A stretch of DNA of 64,000 nt from Sinorhizobium sp. 6-70 (GCF_030124375.1 NZ_JASKLS010000005.1:310001-374000), one strand, 5' to 3'. Counted from the stretch's first letter, positions 20,563 through 30,369 are shown. The notes: generated from the sequence alone by a model not told the origin. Numbers and translations are program-made.

Positions 20563-21270
20563 ATGACCGATACCCCGTTAAAGGATTTTCGGGCCGACGA
20601 CAGTATCAACACCGATGACGACTTGAAGATTGGCGCGCTTGCCGACGGGCTTGCGAGTGGCAGCGTCAATGCCCCAAAAGTCGACTTGGACGGGCCGAGC
20701 CATCGCGGCATTGCCGACGGCAACACCACCAGCAAGTTCGACGCAAAAGAAACCGGTGACGACCGCGACAGCCATCCCTCCGTGAGCGAGCCTCCGGCAC
20801 TGGACGACACCAGCGGTTTCGGCAATGTCGGCATCGAGGCTGACGTCACATTCAATCTCGGCGACGACCTCTCCTTCAGCCTGAACCTCGATCGCATCCT
20901 CGAGCATTCGCTGAGTGCCGTCGGCAACGATGCCGGCTTCACCATCGTGCAGGCAAACAGCCTCGCTGACCAGGATCATGCCTATAGCGTCAAGATGAGC
21001 AATGCCAATGCCGACAACGCTCCGAATGCGGATGGCGGGCATGCGGAAAACGGCGACGGCATGCACTTCGGCACGAGCTCCGACTGGGATCTCAAGGTCG
21101 GCCACGAGCTTGATGCCGGTGCCAAGGCCGATGCGTCCGCGACCCTTGCAAACGGGGAGTTCCATCAAGAGATCGTTCAGGGCGCGAACCTCCTTAGCAA
21201 CGCCGTCGACGTCAATGTTGTCGGCGGCGACTTGCACGTGACGTCTATGGGGCAGGACAGCGACGGTTGA
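20563..21270 (+). CDS. Acidic, low-complexity protein; possible secreted partner of the type I system
   Basis: Not a family I can name. The 235 residues are rich in Asp, Asn, Gly, Ser and Ala, with almost no cysteine and no signal peptide or membrane segment. This composition is typical of type I secretion substrates, which are exported in one step by a C-terminal signal. The C terminus reads VDVNVVGGDLHVTSMGQDSDG in two pieces and faintly resembles the repeat unit of the next gene's product (GDL followed by a Q and DxD). GAAGGGAGTTG precedes the ATG. It lies about 150 bases upstream of the repeat-protein gene and is probably the first gene of the operon. Confidence 0.7.
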   Translation: MTDTPLKDFRADDSINTDDDLKIGALADGLASGSVNAPKVDLDGPSHRGIADGNTTSKFDAKETGDDRDSHPSVSEPPALDDTSGFGNVGIEADVTFNLGDDLSFSLNLDRILEHSLSAVGNDAGFTIVQANSLADQDHAYSVKMSNANADNAPNADGGHAENGDGMHFGTSSDWDLKVGHELDAGAKADASATLANGEFHQEIVQGANLLSNAVDVNVVGGDLHVTSMGQDSDG

Positions 21271-21418
21271 TTGATCCTTGGAGACGAAGCGATGTGCGCT
21301 GGCTGGCCGCACCGGTGCACAGATGGATGGTTGATTTGGGGTCGGTTCAACGCGCCTTGGCAGTCGCCGGTCGGCCCGCCGAGGTCTCCCTTTGCTGCCG
21401 GAGGGAAGGATCGGGGTA

Positions 21419-23551
21419 ATGCACGCGGAGAAGGTCAACGAAATCGTTGCGCATTTCCTTGGGCTGTTCGGGACGGCGACCGATGAAGCACGCATAAGAC
21501 ATCAATACCTGCAGGGCAGCGAAACCTGGAAGCCCGCACCTGCGGACGCCGGCGGCGACACGCCGTTACCCCAGTTCAAGTGCTCTTTCGAACTGAAAGA
21601 CTACGATCCGGACATTTCCTATCAACCATCCGGCTACCGGCTCGAGGGCCTCGATATCGCCGGGCGCACGCAATTCGCGGACGACCATTCCCCGGATCCC
21701 GTCTCGCTGGACGACTTGACCGTCAATCCCAGGCTTTTCAGCACTGTGGCCGGCCCTTCCGGCATCGCAGCGGACCACGCGGCAACGCACCATGCGGGAC
21801 CGCAACACGCGCCGATCGTGGAGGAGAGCCCGGATCAGGGAAGCGGCCAAATCCTGCAGGTCAATCTCCTTCACGACGACGACGTCCTCAACATGAGCGG
21901 TTCACCGATCGAAGCCGGCGACACGAGCGGCGTCATCGAAAAGCTTGCGGAATACGTCGCGGAAGCAACGAGTGCCTCACCGCTCGCGCAATTGAGCCAG
22001 ATCGACAGTATCGACGCGCTTTCGGCACTTGCCGCGCATCTCAAGGCCCTCGCCGCGACCGCGCGCGCCGAAGAGCCGCAGACGCCGGACGACCCCGCTA
22101 CGCCCGTGGACCATACGCCGGTCCCGTCGCCTGGAACGGTCGCGCCGGTCGATCTGCCGCAGGATGACCGCAGTACGGCGGTTCTCGCAGCGGACGACAT
22201 CGAAGGCGTCCATGTGAACGGCGCGCCTGTCGAGGTTCTTCCGGAACTCGCCGACTTCCTGCCGGCCGGTCACTCCACCACTCCCCCACCGGCCGCCGGC
22301 GCGAACGACGTCGACGAAGCTGTTCAGCCAAACAGCAACAGTGGCGGCACGCTGGAAGTCGAGGCGGGAGCCAACACGGTCGGCAGTTTCGCCAGCATCG
22401 TCAGTGCCAGCGCAGCGGCATCGGTCACGGTCGTGATGGGCGATTACCATCAGATCGACGTCATCTCGCAATCCTACGTCTACGCCGATAATGACAAGGT
22501 GAATGGCTCCTTCGCCGAGGGCGCTCAGGAAGCCGTCTCACAAACCATCGCCATGAACATCGCGAATTTCGGGCATCACAATTTTGAGGCGCCCGCACGA
22601 GACACGGCAGATGCCACAGACCAGTTGTCGACCTTCCCGACGAGCTGGCGCGTCGACGTCGTCGAGGGCGATCTGTCGATCGTTCACTGGATCGAACAGT
22701 ACAATTTCGTCAGCGACAACGATACCGTCGCGATCACGACCAGCAGCGTGGAGACGACCGTGCTCACGGGCGGTAACGCCGCGGTCAGTTTCGCTTCGTT
22801 TCTCGATTTCGGCACTCAGCACGACCTTGTGATCGTAGGGGGCCATATCCTGGACATGAACATTATCAGCCAGGTTTCGGTCCTCTACGACAATGATCAG
22901 ATCCAGGGCATCTCCGCCGGCAACGGCATCACCCTCGATGAAGGCGGCAATCTCGTCTGGAACACGGCATCGATCGAAAACATCGGCGACAGCGAGCGCT
23001 TCGAGAGCGTGCCGGACTACATGCACCAAACCGTCGACAATATTCGCGACGGCACGAACGACCTGCCGGAAGCACTGGCGCACGATCAGGACTTCGCGGG
23101 CTATACGGGCCTGCGTGTCCTCTACATCACCGGCAATCTCTATGACGTCAACGTCATCAAACAAGTCAGCATTCTCGGTGACGCCGACGCCGTCACCTAT
23201 ACGGCCGCCAAAACTCCAGAAGGGGTTGATACCGAGGTGACCGTTCACGTCGGCGACAATGCGGTGATCAACGTCGCCCAGATCATCGACTACGACAGCT
23301 TTGGCCACACGACCTATGTCGGCGGCGAGCTTTATTCCGACACCATCCTTATCCAGTCCGGAATTGTCGACATCGGTCGCGATGGCGACACGCTGAGCTT
23401 CCAGCCGGACGGACTTGTAAACGAGGTCATTGCATTTGTCGGTGAAGACGATCCGGCACCCGGCGTCGGCGAGCACGCCGGCGATACCGCCAATGAGACG
23501 TCGTGGTGCGACAATCAATGGAACGACGTCATGCACACGGTGCTGACATAA
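21419..23551 (+). CDS. Large repeat-containing protein, probable type I secretion substrate
   Basis: Not a family I can name with confidence. The 710-residue product is acidic, has a proline/alanine-rich middle (about nt 22070-22320) and then five copies of a unit with the pattern V-x-G-[DGN]-L-x-x-[DV]-x-[VI]-I-x-Q-x-x-x-[LV]-x-D-N-D (nt about 22420-22502, 22646-22729, 22823-22910, 23110-23200, 23309-23402), spaced 177-287 bases apart. It lacks a Sec signal and the GGxGxDxUx nonapeptides of RTX proteins. The ATG at 21419 has AAGGA eight bases upstream and is preferred to the TTG at 21392. The ABC exporter gene starts 21 bases after its stop, which strongly suggests a passenger-exporter pair. 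Role (adhesin, matrix or surface protein) is unknown. Confidence 0.75.
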   Translation: MHAEKVNEIVAHFLGLFGTATDEARIRHQYLQGSETWKPAPADAGGDTPLPQFKCSFELKDYDPDISYQPSGYRLEGLDIAGRTQFADDHSPDPVSLDDLTVNPRLFSTVAGPSGIAADHAATHHAGPQHAPIVEESPDQGSGQILQVNLLHDDDVLNMSGSPIEAGDTSGVIEKLAEYVAEATSASPLAQLSQIDSIDALSALAAHLKALAATARAEEPQTPDDPATPVDHTPVPSPGTVAPVDLPQDDRSTAVLAADDIEGVHVNGAPVEVLPELADFLPAGHSTTPPPAAGANDVDEAVQPNSNSGGTLEVEAGANTVGSFASIVSASAAASVTVVMGDYHQIDVISQSYVYADNDKVNGSFAEGAQEAVSQTIAMNIANFGHHNFEAPARDTADATDQLSTFPTSWRVDVVEGDLSIVHWIEQYNFVSDNDTVAITTSSVETTVLTGGNAAVSFASFLDFGTQHDLVIVGGHILDMNIISQVSVLYDNDQIQGISAGNGITLDEGGNLVWNTASIENIGDSERFESVPDYMHQTVDNIRDGTNDLPEALAHDQDFAGYTGLRVLYITGNLYDVNVIKQVSILGDADAVTYTAAKTPEGVDTEVTVHVGDNAVINVAQIIDYDSFGHTTYVGGELYSDTILIQSGIVDIGRDGDTLSFQPDGLVNEVIAFVGEDDPAPGVGEHAGDTANETSWCDNQWNDVMHTVLT

Positions 23552-23572
23552 CGGCGATCGCGAGGGAGTGCC

Positions 23573-25678
23573 ATGAACGACCTTTCCAAACGGTATGTCA
23601 ATGAAGGCAAACCGTTGTCGCACGCCGCACCGGAGCTAAAACTACCTGGCACGCCCAAAATCTCCGTCGATCCCATCAACAATGACTTCGAGGACCCGAA
23701 AAAGTCCGATCAGGACACCGAAGGTCGATCGCCGCCTCGGGAGCAGCCGGGCAGCGAAAAGAAAAAGGCGCACGGCAGCGAAAGCGGCAGGAACGATGCG
23801 CTCAAGAGCCTGCCTGGTCGGCCGTTGTCGCCGACGATCAACAACGAACCCGGCCCTTTCAGGGAGGGTGAGCGCCGTCCGACCGCGCGTGACGCCGGCG
23901 GGAAGACCGAGGCCGACAATGGAGGAGAGGGAAAGGATACGTTTCACAGGCGCACCGGGCCGGTAAACTTCGCTGCAAGCTTGCGAGACTGCCTGGCTGC
24001 GGTCCGACACAACATGCTGATCGTTGTCGTCTTCACCGTCGCGATCAATATTCTCGTCCTTGCCATCCCGATCTACCTGTTCCAGATCTCCGACCGGGTG
24101 CTGACAAGTCGGTCGCAAGATACGTTGCTCATGCTGACGATCGCGGTTCTCGGCGCCATCCTTCTGCAGGTCGTTCTCGACGCCATTCGCCGCTTCATTC
24201 TGATGCGGACCGCAGTCGAGATCGAAGTCCAGCTCGGCGCACCGATCCTTAGCGCCGCGGCGCGGGCATCGCTGCACGGCAACGGGCGAGACTATCAGGT
24301 GCTGAGCGACCTGCAGCAGCTTCGCGCCTTCATCACGTCCGGTACGCTGATCTCGTTCCTCGACGCACCTCTGACCCCGCTCTTCGTCGTCGTCGTCTAT
24401 TTGATCCAGCCGCAGCTCGGGCTGATCGTCGTCTCGTGCTGCGTCGTTCTTTTCATCATTGCCTATCTCAACCAGAAGGCGACGACGCGCTCGTTCAGCG
24501 AGGCCAACAGCTATCTCGGCCGCGCGAATTTTCATCTCGATTCGATGTCGCGCAATTCGCAGATCATCAATGCGCTGGCGATGATTCCGGAGGCGGTGAA
24601 GATGTGGGGGCACGAAACGGCCGGATCGCTCAAGGCGCAGGTCTATGCCCAGGACCGCAACATCATGTTCGCGGGCGCCTCGAAGGCCGTGCGGATGTTC
24701 ACCCAGGTGGCGCTCCTCGGCTGGGGCGCGCATCTGGCGATGATGGGCCAACTGACGGGCGGCATGGTCATCGCCGCTTCCATCATCGCGGGCCGCGCAC
24801 TCGCTCCGGTCGAAGGCGCGATCGAGGGCTGGAACCAGCTCAATCATTCGCGCGCGGCTTATGGCCGGATCAGACAGCTTCTCCTGGGTTCGCCGCTGAA
24901 TTTCCCCCGGCTGCGCTTGCCGAACCCCGAGGGCCGGCTCGATGTCGAACGCATCCTGTTCGTGCCACCGCCGCAGAAGCGCGTGATCTTGAACGGCATA
25001 TCCTTCTCGCTCGCCAAGGGAGAGGCACTTGCCATCATCGGCAACTCCGGCTCCGGCAAGACGACGCTCGGCAAGATGCTGGTCGGATCGATCCTGCCCA
25101 CATCCGGCAGCGTCCGGCTCGATCTCATGGACTTGAGAAACTGGGATCAGCGTCAGTTCGGCGAAAGCATCGGCTATCTGCCCCAGGACGTTCAGCTCTT
25201 TCCCGGCACGATCAAGGCAAACATCTGCCGCATGCGCGACGATGTCGACGACGCCATGATCTACGACGCGGCCGTGCTTGCCGACGTGCATGACCTGATC
25301 GCCACGTTCCCACAGGGCTACGAGACAGTGGTCGCTGCAGACGGCGCTCCCCTTTCAGGCGGACAAAAGCAACGGATTGCCCTCGCGCGAGCCTTTTTTG
25401 GCAATCCCAGATTCGTCGTCCTCGACGAGCCGAATTCCAATCTTGACAGCAATGGCGAGGCGGCACTGGCCCGCGCGCTTCTCCATGCGAAGAACCAGGG
25501 CATCACGACCGTGACCATCACCCAGCGCCCGGCCCTTTTGCAATGCGTCGACAAGATCATGGTGCTCAATGAAGGGACCGTCGCGATGTTCGGCGCGCGA
25601 AACGAAGTTCTCGCCGCGCTTGGCGGGGCGCCGAACCACGACGGAGCACAGCCTCGTATTCGCGGAGGTCGCCAATGA
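23573..25678 (+). CDS. Type I secretion ABC transporter (permease-ATPase fusion)
   Basis: Inner-membrane exporter half-molecule, 701 residues. The first 125 or so residues are charged, proline-rich and probably unstructured, with no C39 peptidase motif. The membrane domain (about 140-430) starts with MLIVVVFTVAINILVLAIPIYLF and the family's SDRVLTSRSQDTLLML. The ATPase has Walker A IGNSGSGKTTLGKM (near 490), the signature LSGGQKQRIALARA (near 594) and Walker B FVVLDEPNSNLD (near 616), with the PrsD/AprD-like NSNLD. It overlaps the next gene by four bases (ATGA). It would work with the HlyD-type adaptor and an outer-membrane TolC encoded elsewhere. Confidence 0.93.
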   Translation: MNDLSKRYVNEGKPLSHAAPELKLPGTPKISVDPINNDFEDPKKSDQDTEGRSPPREQPGSEKKKAHGSESGRNDALKSLPGRPLSPTINNEPGPFREGERRPTARDAGGKTEADNGGEGKDTFHRRTGPVNFAASLRDCLAAVRHNMLIVVVFTVAINILVLAIPIYLFQISDRVLTSRSQDTLLMLTIAVLGAILLQVVLDAIRRFILMRTAVEIEVQLGAPILSAAARASLHGNGRDYQVLSDLQQLRAFITSGTLISFLDAPLTPLFVVVVYLIQPQLGLIVVSCCVVLFIIAYLNQKATTRSFSEANSYLGRANFHLDSMSRNSQIINALAMIPEAVKMWGHETAGSLKAQVYAQDRNIMFAGASKAVRMFTQVALLGWGAHLAMMGQLTGGMVIAASIIAGRALAPVEGAIEGWNQLNHSRAAYGRIRQLLLGSPLNFPRLRLPNPEGRLDVERILFVPPPQKRVILNGISFSLAKGEALAIIGNSGSGKTTLGKMLVGSILPTSGSVRLDLMDLRNWDQRQFGESIGYLPQDVQLFPGTIKANICRMRDDVDDAMIYDAAVLADVHDLIATFPQGYETVVAADGAPLSGGQKQRIALARAFFGNPRFVVLDEPNSNLDSNGEAALARALLHAKNQGITTVTITQRPALLQCVDKIMVLNEGTVAMFGARNEVLAALGGAPNHDGAQPRIRGGRQ

Positions 25679-27024
25679 GCCCGAGCAGGACAAGCGCCGA
25701 TCCGCACAATGCCGCGGAGTGGTATTCCGAGGTCCCCCGCTCGATAAGGCTCCACAGCTTCGCCGGCCTAGCCCTGATCGCGGCGTCCTTCGGCGGCTTC
25801 GGCTATTGGGCCTTTGCCGCACCGCTGGCAGCGGCGATCATCGCCCAGGGAAGTTTCGTCGCCAACGGCAACAACAAGATCATCCAGCACCTCGAAGGCG
25901 GCATCATCGAGCAGCTGCTGGTCGACGAAGGAGACAAGGTCAGAGCCGGAGATATACTGGTGAAGCTCGACCAGACCCCGGCGCGCGCCAATGCGCGCAT
26001 GCTCAACCTCAAACGCCTTCGCCTGGAAGCGGTGGTCGCGCGACTTCGGGCGGAAGCGATGGGCAGCGACACCTTCAAGGTGCCGGAGATCGTCGCCGAG
26101 CAGGCGGACGATGCAGATGTGCGGGCGATCATCGAAAGCCAGAACGTCATCTTTCAGAGCAAGAAGATCAAGCTGCGGGACCAACTGAACCTCATCGACC
26201 AGAACATTCGCTCCCTCGAATTTCGCGCCAAGGGTTACGATCTGCAGCGGGCCTCCTTCAACAAACAGATGGAGATCCTGGCGGAGGAGCGCGAATCCAA
26301 GAGCAGACTGGCCCAAAGCGGCCTGATCAGGCGACCTGAGCTCCTGGCGCTCGACCGGGCGATCGCCGACGCGATGGGCGAGATCGGCCGGCTCGAATCG
26401 GAAGTGAGGGAAAGCCACACCCAGATCGATCGCTATCGCCAGGAAGCTGTCATTGCCATCAACACCAACAAGCAGACCGCGCTGGACGGCCTGGAAGGGG
26501 CCGAGGCCGACCTTGATGCCGTGCGCCAGCAGGCCCGCGAAGCGGCCGAGGTGCTCGACCGAGCGACCATTCGCTCCCCCGTCGACGGCACGGTCGTGCG
26601 CAGCTATTTTCATACCGCCGGCGGCGTGATCGCAACCGGGAAACCGATCATGGAAATCCTGCCAGCCAATGTGCCGTTGATCATCGAGGCGCAGGTGCTT
26701 CGAACGGCCATCGATCAGCTCAAGGTCGGCGAGGATGCAACGATACGCCTTTCCGCGCTGAACCGCCGCACGACGCCCGTTCTGAAGGGCAAGCTCTTCT
26801 ATGTCTCGGCCGATTCCATCGAGGAAGTGGCCGGCGGGCAGCAACGCGATGTCTACATCGTCCGCGTGGAGGTGCCTGCGAGCGAGATCAACCGCATCCA
26901 CGGCTTCCACCCGGTACCCGGGATGCCGGCCGAAGTCCTGATCACCACATCCGAACGAACGTTCTTCGAATATCTGACGAAGCCGATCACCGACAGCATG
27001 TCGCGGGCGTTCAAGGAGACCTGA
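25675..27024 (+). CDS. HlyD-family membrane fusion protein of the type I system
   Basis: Periplasmic adaptor linking the ABC exporter to TolC, 449 residues. A single membrane segment lies at about 28-50 (SFAGLALIAASFGGFGYWAF), followed by the family motif IIQHLEGGIIEQLLVDEGDKV, a half-lipoyl barrel strand. A long coiled coil covers about 110-300, and the second half-lipoyl motif is TIRSPVDGTVVR near 302. The C terminus VPGMPAEVLITTSERTFFEYLTKPI is the standard ending of PrtE/PrsE-like adaptors. Translation is coupled to the ABC gene by a four-base overlap. Confidence 0.94.
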   Translation: MSPSRTSADPHNAAEWYSEVPRSIRLHSFAGLALIAASFGGFGYWAFAAPLAAAIIAQGSFVANGNNKIIQHLEGGIIEQLLVDEGDKVRAGDILVKLDQTPARANARMLNLKRLRLEAVVARLRAEAMGSDTFKVPEIVAEQADDADVRAIIESQNVIFQSKKIKLRDQLNLIDQNIRSLEFRAKGYDLQRASFNKQMEILAEERESKSRLAQSGLIRRPELLALDRAIADAMGEIGRLESEVRESHTQIDRYRQEAVIAINTNKQTALDGLEGAEADLDAVRQQAREAAEVLDRATIRSPVDGTVVRSYFHTAGGVIATGKPIMEILPANVPLIIEAQVLRTAIDQLKVGEDATIRLSALNRRTTPVLKGKLFYVSADSIEEVAGGQQRDVYIVRVEVPASEINRIHGFHPVPGMPAEVLITTSERTFFEYLTKPITDSMSRAFKET

Positions 27025-27035
27025 GAGGTAGCGTC

Positions 27036-27530
27036 ATGGCGGCGGCTCAGGAGGTGCTTTTGCTGGTTGGTCGCCTGAACTACGTCTGGACCAACACCGA
27101 AAGCCTGCTGATTTACATCATCGCGCACCTGCTGAAGGTCGACAAGGAATCAGCCATCATCGTCTTCCTGACGCTGAACACCACACGCGCGCGCATCGAC
27201 CTCACGGAGCGCCTGGCAAAGCTGCCGGCGACCCCACCCGAAACGCGCGACCAGGTCCTGTCGATCACCGAGCGCCTGAAACAGCAGTCGAAAATGCGCA
27301 ACAAGTACAGCCACTGTATCTACTCCTTCGATGAGCAGGGAGAGATATCGAGCACGCAGCTGATGCGCCTGGTCGAGGGCGAGAAGGAGATTCGCTACGG
27401 CAAGGTGGAACAGCTCGACGCGCGCGAATTGGCGCGTCTCGAAAACGCGATCCGGGAGATCACCGACATCAGCAAGGCGCTCTGGTCGTTCATCCGCTCG
27501 CGCCCCAATTTCGACGAGCGGCTGATCTGA
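27036..27530 (+). CDS. HEPN-like hypothetical protein at the end of the type I operon
   Basis: 164 residues, predicted all-helical. The segment R88-NKYS-H93 fits the Rx4-6H motif of HEPN-domain RNases and nucleotide-binding proteins, in the right place on a late helix, preceded by a helix with NTTRARIDLTERLAK. I do not recognise a closer family. It starts 11 bases after the adaptor gene with GAGAGG before the ATG, so it belongs to the same operon, and it ends eight bases from a converging gene. A regulatory or RNA-related role for secretion is possible; nothing in the sequence proves RNase activity. Confidence 0.75.
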   Translation: MAAAQEVLLLVGRLNYVWTNTESLLIYIIAHLLKVDKESAIIVFLTLNTTRARIDLTERLAKLPATPPETRDQVLSITERLKQQSKMRNKYSHCIYSFDEQGEISSTQLMRLVEGEKEIRYGKVEQLDARELARLENAIREITDISKALWSFIRSRPNFDERLI

Positions 27531-27538
27531 GGCCGGCC

Positions 27539-28363
<825 letters not shown>

Positions 28364-28396
28364 TTCCTGTCCTCCACGACATTCAATTTCGGCGCT

Positions 28397-28499
28397 TGCT
28401 GCATGTTTCCTTAAATCGTAACCGATTTAGGGACAAAAACATGCAGCAATTCAAAGTGCTACAGCGTCCTTTTGTGCGTCTGAAAAGACGCACGGCGCT
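28397..28499. repeat. RIME-type element, full two-palindrome copy
   Basis: The first palindrome runs from TGCTGCATGTTT (28397) to AAACATGCAGCA (28448) with an inner TAAATCG/CGATTTA pairing. Then ATTCAAAGTGCTACAGCGTCC links to the second palindrome, GTGCGTCTGAAAAGACGCAC. About 103 bases with two large palindromes fits published descriptions of RIME1. A second full copy in opposite orientation is at 31079-31179. Confidence 0.9.
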
Positions 28500-28804
28500 T
28501 GGGTTCACCGTTACATCTTCCATGGGAGAATGCGATCGTGATCAGTGTCGTATCCTGAAAGAAGCCGATGACTAGCCCCGCCATCGTGGAATCACTTTCT
28601 TCAAGGCCTGCGGAATGACCATCTTGCGCATGGTCTGGCAATGGTGCAGGCCCAGCGAGTAAAGTGCTCATGCGCGGTCGCCGCATCGAACGCCTGGATA
28701 CAGCCGAATTTCGGGACTTAACCGCTTGCGAGCAAGAGCTCGCTTTCGAGCGGGTCGGAGTGCGGGAACTTCAGTCCCAACCGGGCTGGGATCGAGCCAG
28801 CTCA
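28500..28804. other. Intergenic stretch with no recognised feature
   Basis: Lies between the RIME element and the end of the small membrane-protein gene. The short open frames here lack ribosome sites and coding character. Confidence 0.5.
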
Positions 28805-29383
28805 TCACCCCTGGCGCGCCGATGCGGCGCTGCTCATCGTTGTCGGGTATGGACGCCCAAACGCAGCGCCGATGGTCGCGCTATTTGCGCGGATACGCCT
28901 GATGATAGCGGCATGAGAGCAGACACATGCAGCGAGGACGAGGACAAAAAGCGCCGTCCCGAGCGGCGATTGGGCGAGCGGCAGGAGGGCCCAGTCGCCG
29001 CGCAGCATCTGCGGCAGCGAGAGCCCCGAAAGACCGGCCTGGGCGATTGCCGCTCGCATCATGGCAAGCGCGGTCGCGATCAGCGCGACATGGGCGTGGA
29101 CGAAACGTATACGCGGATATCGGTCTGGCCGGATCGCCAGAAGGATGCCGAAAAGCGCCGCAAGTAGCAGCATTGCAGCAGCACCCCAAAGCCCAATGCC
29201 TGGAACGGCGAGAAGCATGAAAACCGGTTCGCGCATGACCGGAAGTATCGTCATGTAGAGAAACCAGGCGAACTCGCTCGCGGGATACTGGGCAAGCAGA
29301 ACCATGCTGCCCAGAAACATCGCCGCCAAGCCATAGGCGCCACAGGGGCCGAGCCTAAGAAACGTGAGAACTAAAGCGCGCAT
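28805..29383 (-). CDS. Small polytopic membrane protein, hypothetical
   Basis: 192 residues with about four or five hydrophobic segments (for example YGLAAMFLGSMVLLAQYP, FMLLAVPGIGLWGAAAMLLL, VHAHVALIATALAMMRAAIA, TALFVLVLAACVC). I do not recognise the family. The ATG at 29383 follows AAAGGGG by about ten bases; 14 codons upstream in frame are charged and probably not translated. It lies downstream of a RIME-containing gap and has no obvious partner. Antisense frames over it are shadows. Confidence 0.65.
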   Translation of the reverse strand: MRALVLTFLRLGPCGAYGLAAMFLGSMVLLAQYPASEFAWFLYMTILPVMREPVFMLLAVPGIGLWGAAAMLLLAALFGILLAIRPDRYPRIRFVHAHVALIATALAMMRAAIAQAGLSGLSLPQMLRGDWALLPLAQSPLGTALFVLVLAACVCSHAAIIRRIRANSATIGAAFGRPYPTTMSSAASARQG

Positions 29384-29692
29384 GCGTTGGCATCCCCTTT
29401 GACTGGAGCGCGGTCGCTCTGACACTCTTTGTATATAAGACGACGCTTAACTGGGGCTTACCGATCGTCGCTTTCCTGCTTGGACCGGCACGACCGATTA
29501 CACTGGCAACTTGGCCGGAACATTGTTCATCGTGTCTGTGTCGGCAAATGCCGACGCCGGCCTCAGATACACGATGTGTCTCTTTAATGCGACTCATTGT
29601 TTCAATTCTTCATTTATTAGCATTTTTTCAGGAAGATTTCCCGTGAGTGCTTGCATGCGCAAGGCTACGCTGCCCAAAAACTGGGGGAATGA
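29384..29692. other. Divergent intergenic region
   Basis: 309 bases between the small membrane-protein gene (leftward) and the TPR lipoprotein gene (rightward). AT-rich around 29590-29630, consistent with promoters. No gene seen. Confidence 0.5.
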
Positions 29693-30220
29693 ATGGCAAC
29701 TTCTCAGATCAGATCACAGATCAGATGCCTTACCTTGTTGCTCGCGGGCGGAGTCGCGCTGGCGGGCTGTCAATCAGCCGCTTTCGATGACATAGCGGCG
29801 TTCGGCGACAGCGCCAAAACCCTCGAAGATGATTCGGCCGTCGCCTTCTACAAAAACGATGAACTGGTCACCACGGGAAAGCTGCAGTTCCAGGAAAAGA
29901 ATTACGGCAAGTCCTATGCCATCTACAAACGCGCCGTTGCGGTCTTTCCCAAAGACCCGTCCGCCTGGCTGGGCTTTGCCGCCTCAGCCGACATGATCGG
30001 CCGGTTTGATACCTCCGACCGTGCCTACCAGCAACTCTCCGGCATGATCGGCAACACGGCGGTCTACTACAACAATATCGGATATTCGCATCTTCTGCGG
30101 GGCGACCTGCCCAAGGCCCGGCGCTACTTCCTGAAGGCGTACGAGCTTGATCCGACAAACGAGACCACGGCCAGAAACCTGGAACTCATGAAAAACAGCG
30201 TGAAGTTCGCGCAGCGATAG
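29693..30220 (+). CDS. TPR-repeat lipoprotein, TadD-like
   Basis: 175 residues. A type II signal peptide ends in the lipobox LAGC (about residues 23-26), so it is probably anchored in the outer or inner membrane. Tetratricopeptide-like helices follow: GKLQFQEKNYGKSYAIYKRAVAVFP, DPSAWLGFAASADMIGRFDTSDRAY and NNIGYSHLLRGDLPKARRYFLKAYELDP. This layout matches TadD, the pilotin-like lipoprotein of Tad pilus systems, and the pilus locus starts about 1 kb downstream on the other strand. GGGGGAAT precedes the ATG. Assignment to the pilus is inferred. Confidence 0.85.
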   Translation: MATSQIRSQIRCLTLLLAGGVALAGCQSAAFDDIAAFGDSAKTLEDDSAVAFYKNDELVTTGKLQFQEKNYGKSYAIYKRAVAVFPKDPSAWLGFAASADMIGRFDTSDRAYQQLSGMIGNTAVYYNNIGYSHLLRGDLPKARRYFLKAYELDPTNETTARNLELMKNSVKFAQR

Positions 30221-30369
30221 GGCCGTGCAAAGACAAGCGGTTTAGCCGACGGCTGAAGCGTCCGGATCGGTACCACAGCCTATGAAAGATGGCCAAGCTC
30301 CGCTCGAACTGATCATCTTCAGGTGCTTCGACGCGAGCTTCGCAGAAACCGCCTCCTCGCGAAAATCCA

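Noticed and set aside
21419..23551. RTX toxin or protease
   Set aside because: No GGxGxDxUx nonapeptides and no zinc-protease HExxH motif in the product.
28664..29167. Plus-strand open frame of 167 codons
   Set aside because: Antisense to the membrane-protein gene; sequence is charged low-complexity with no start signal.
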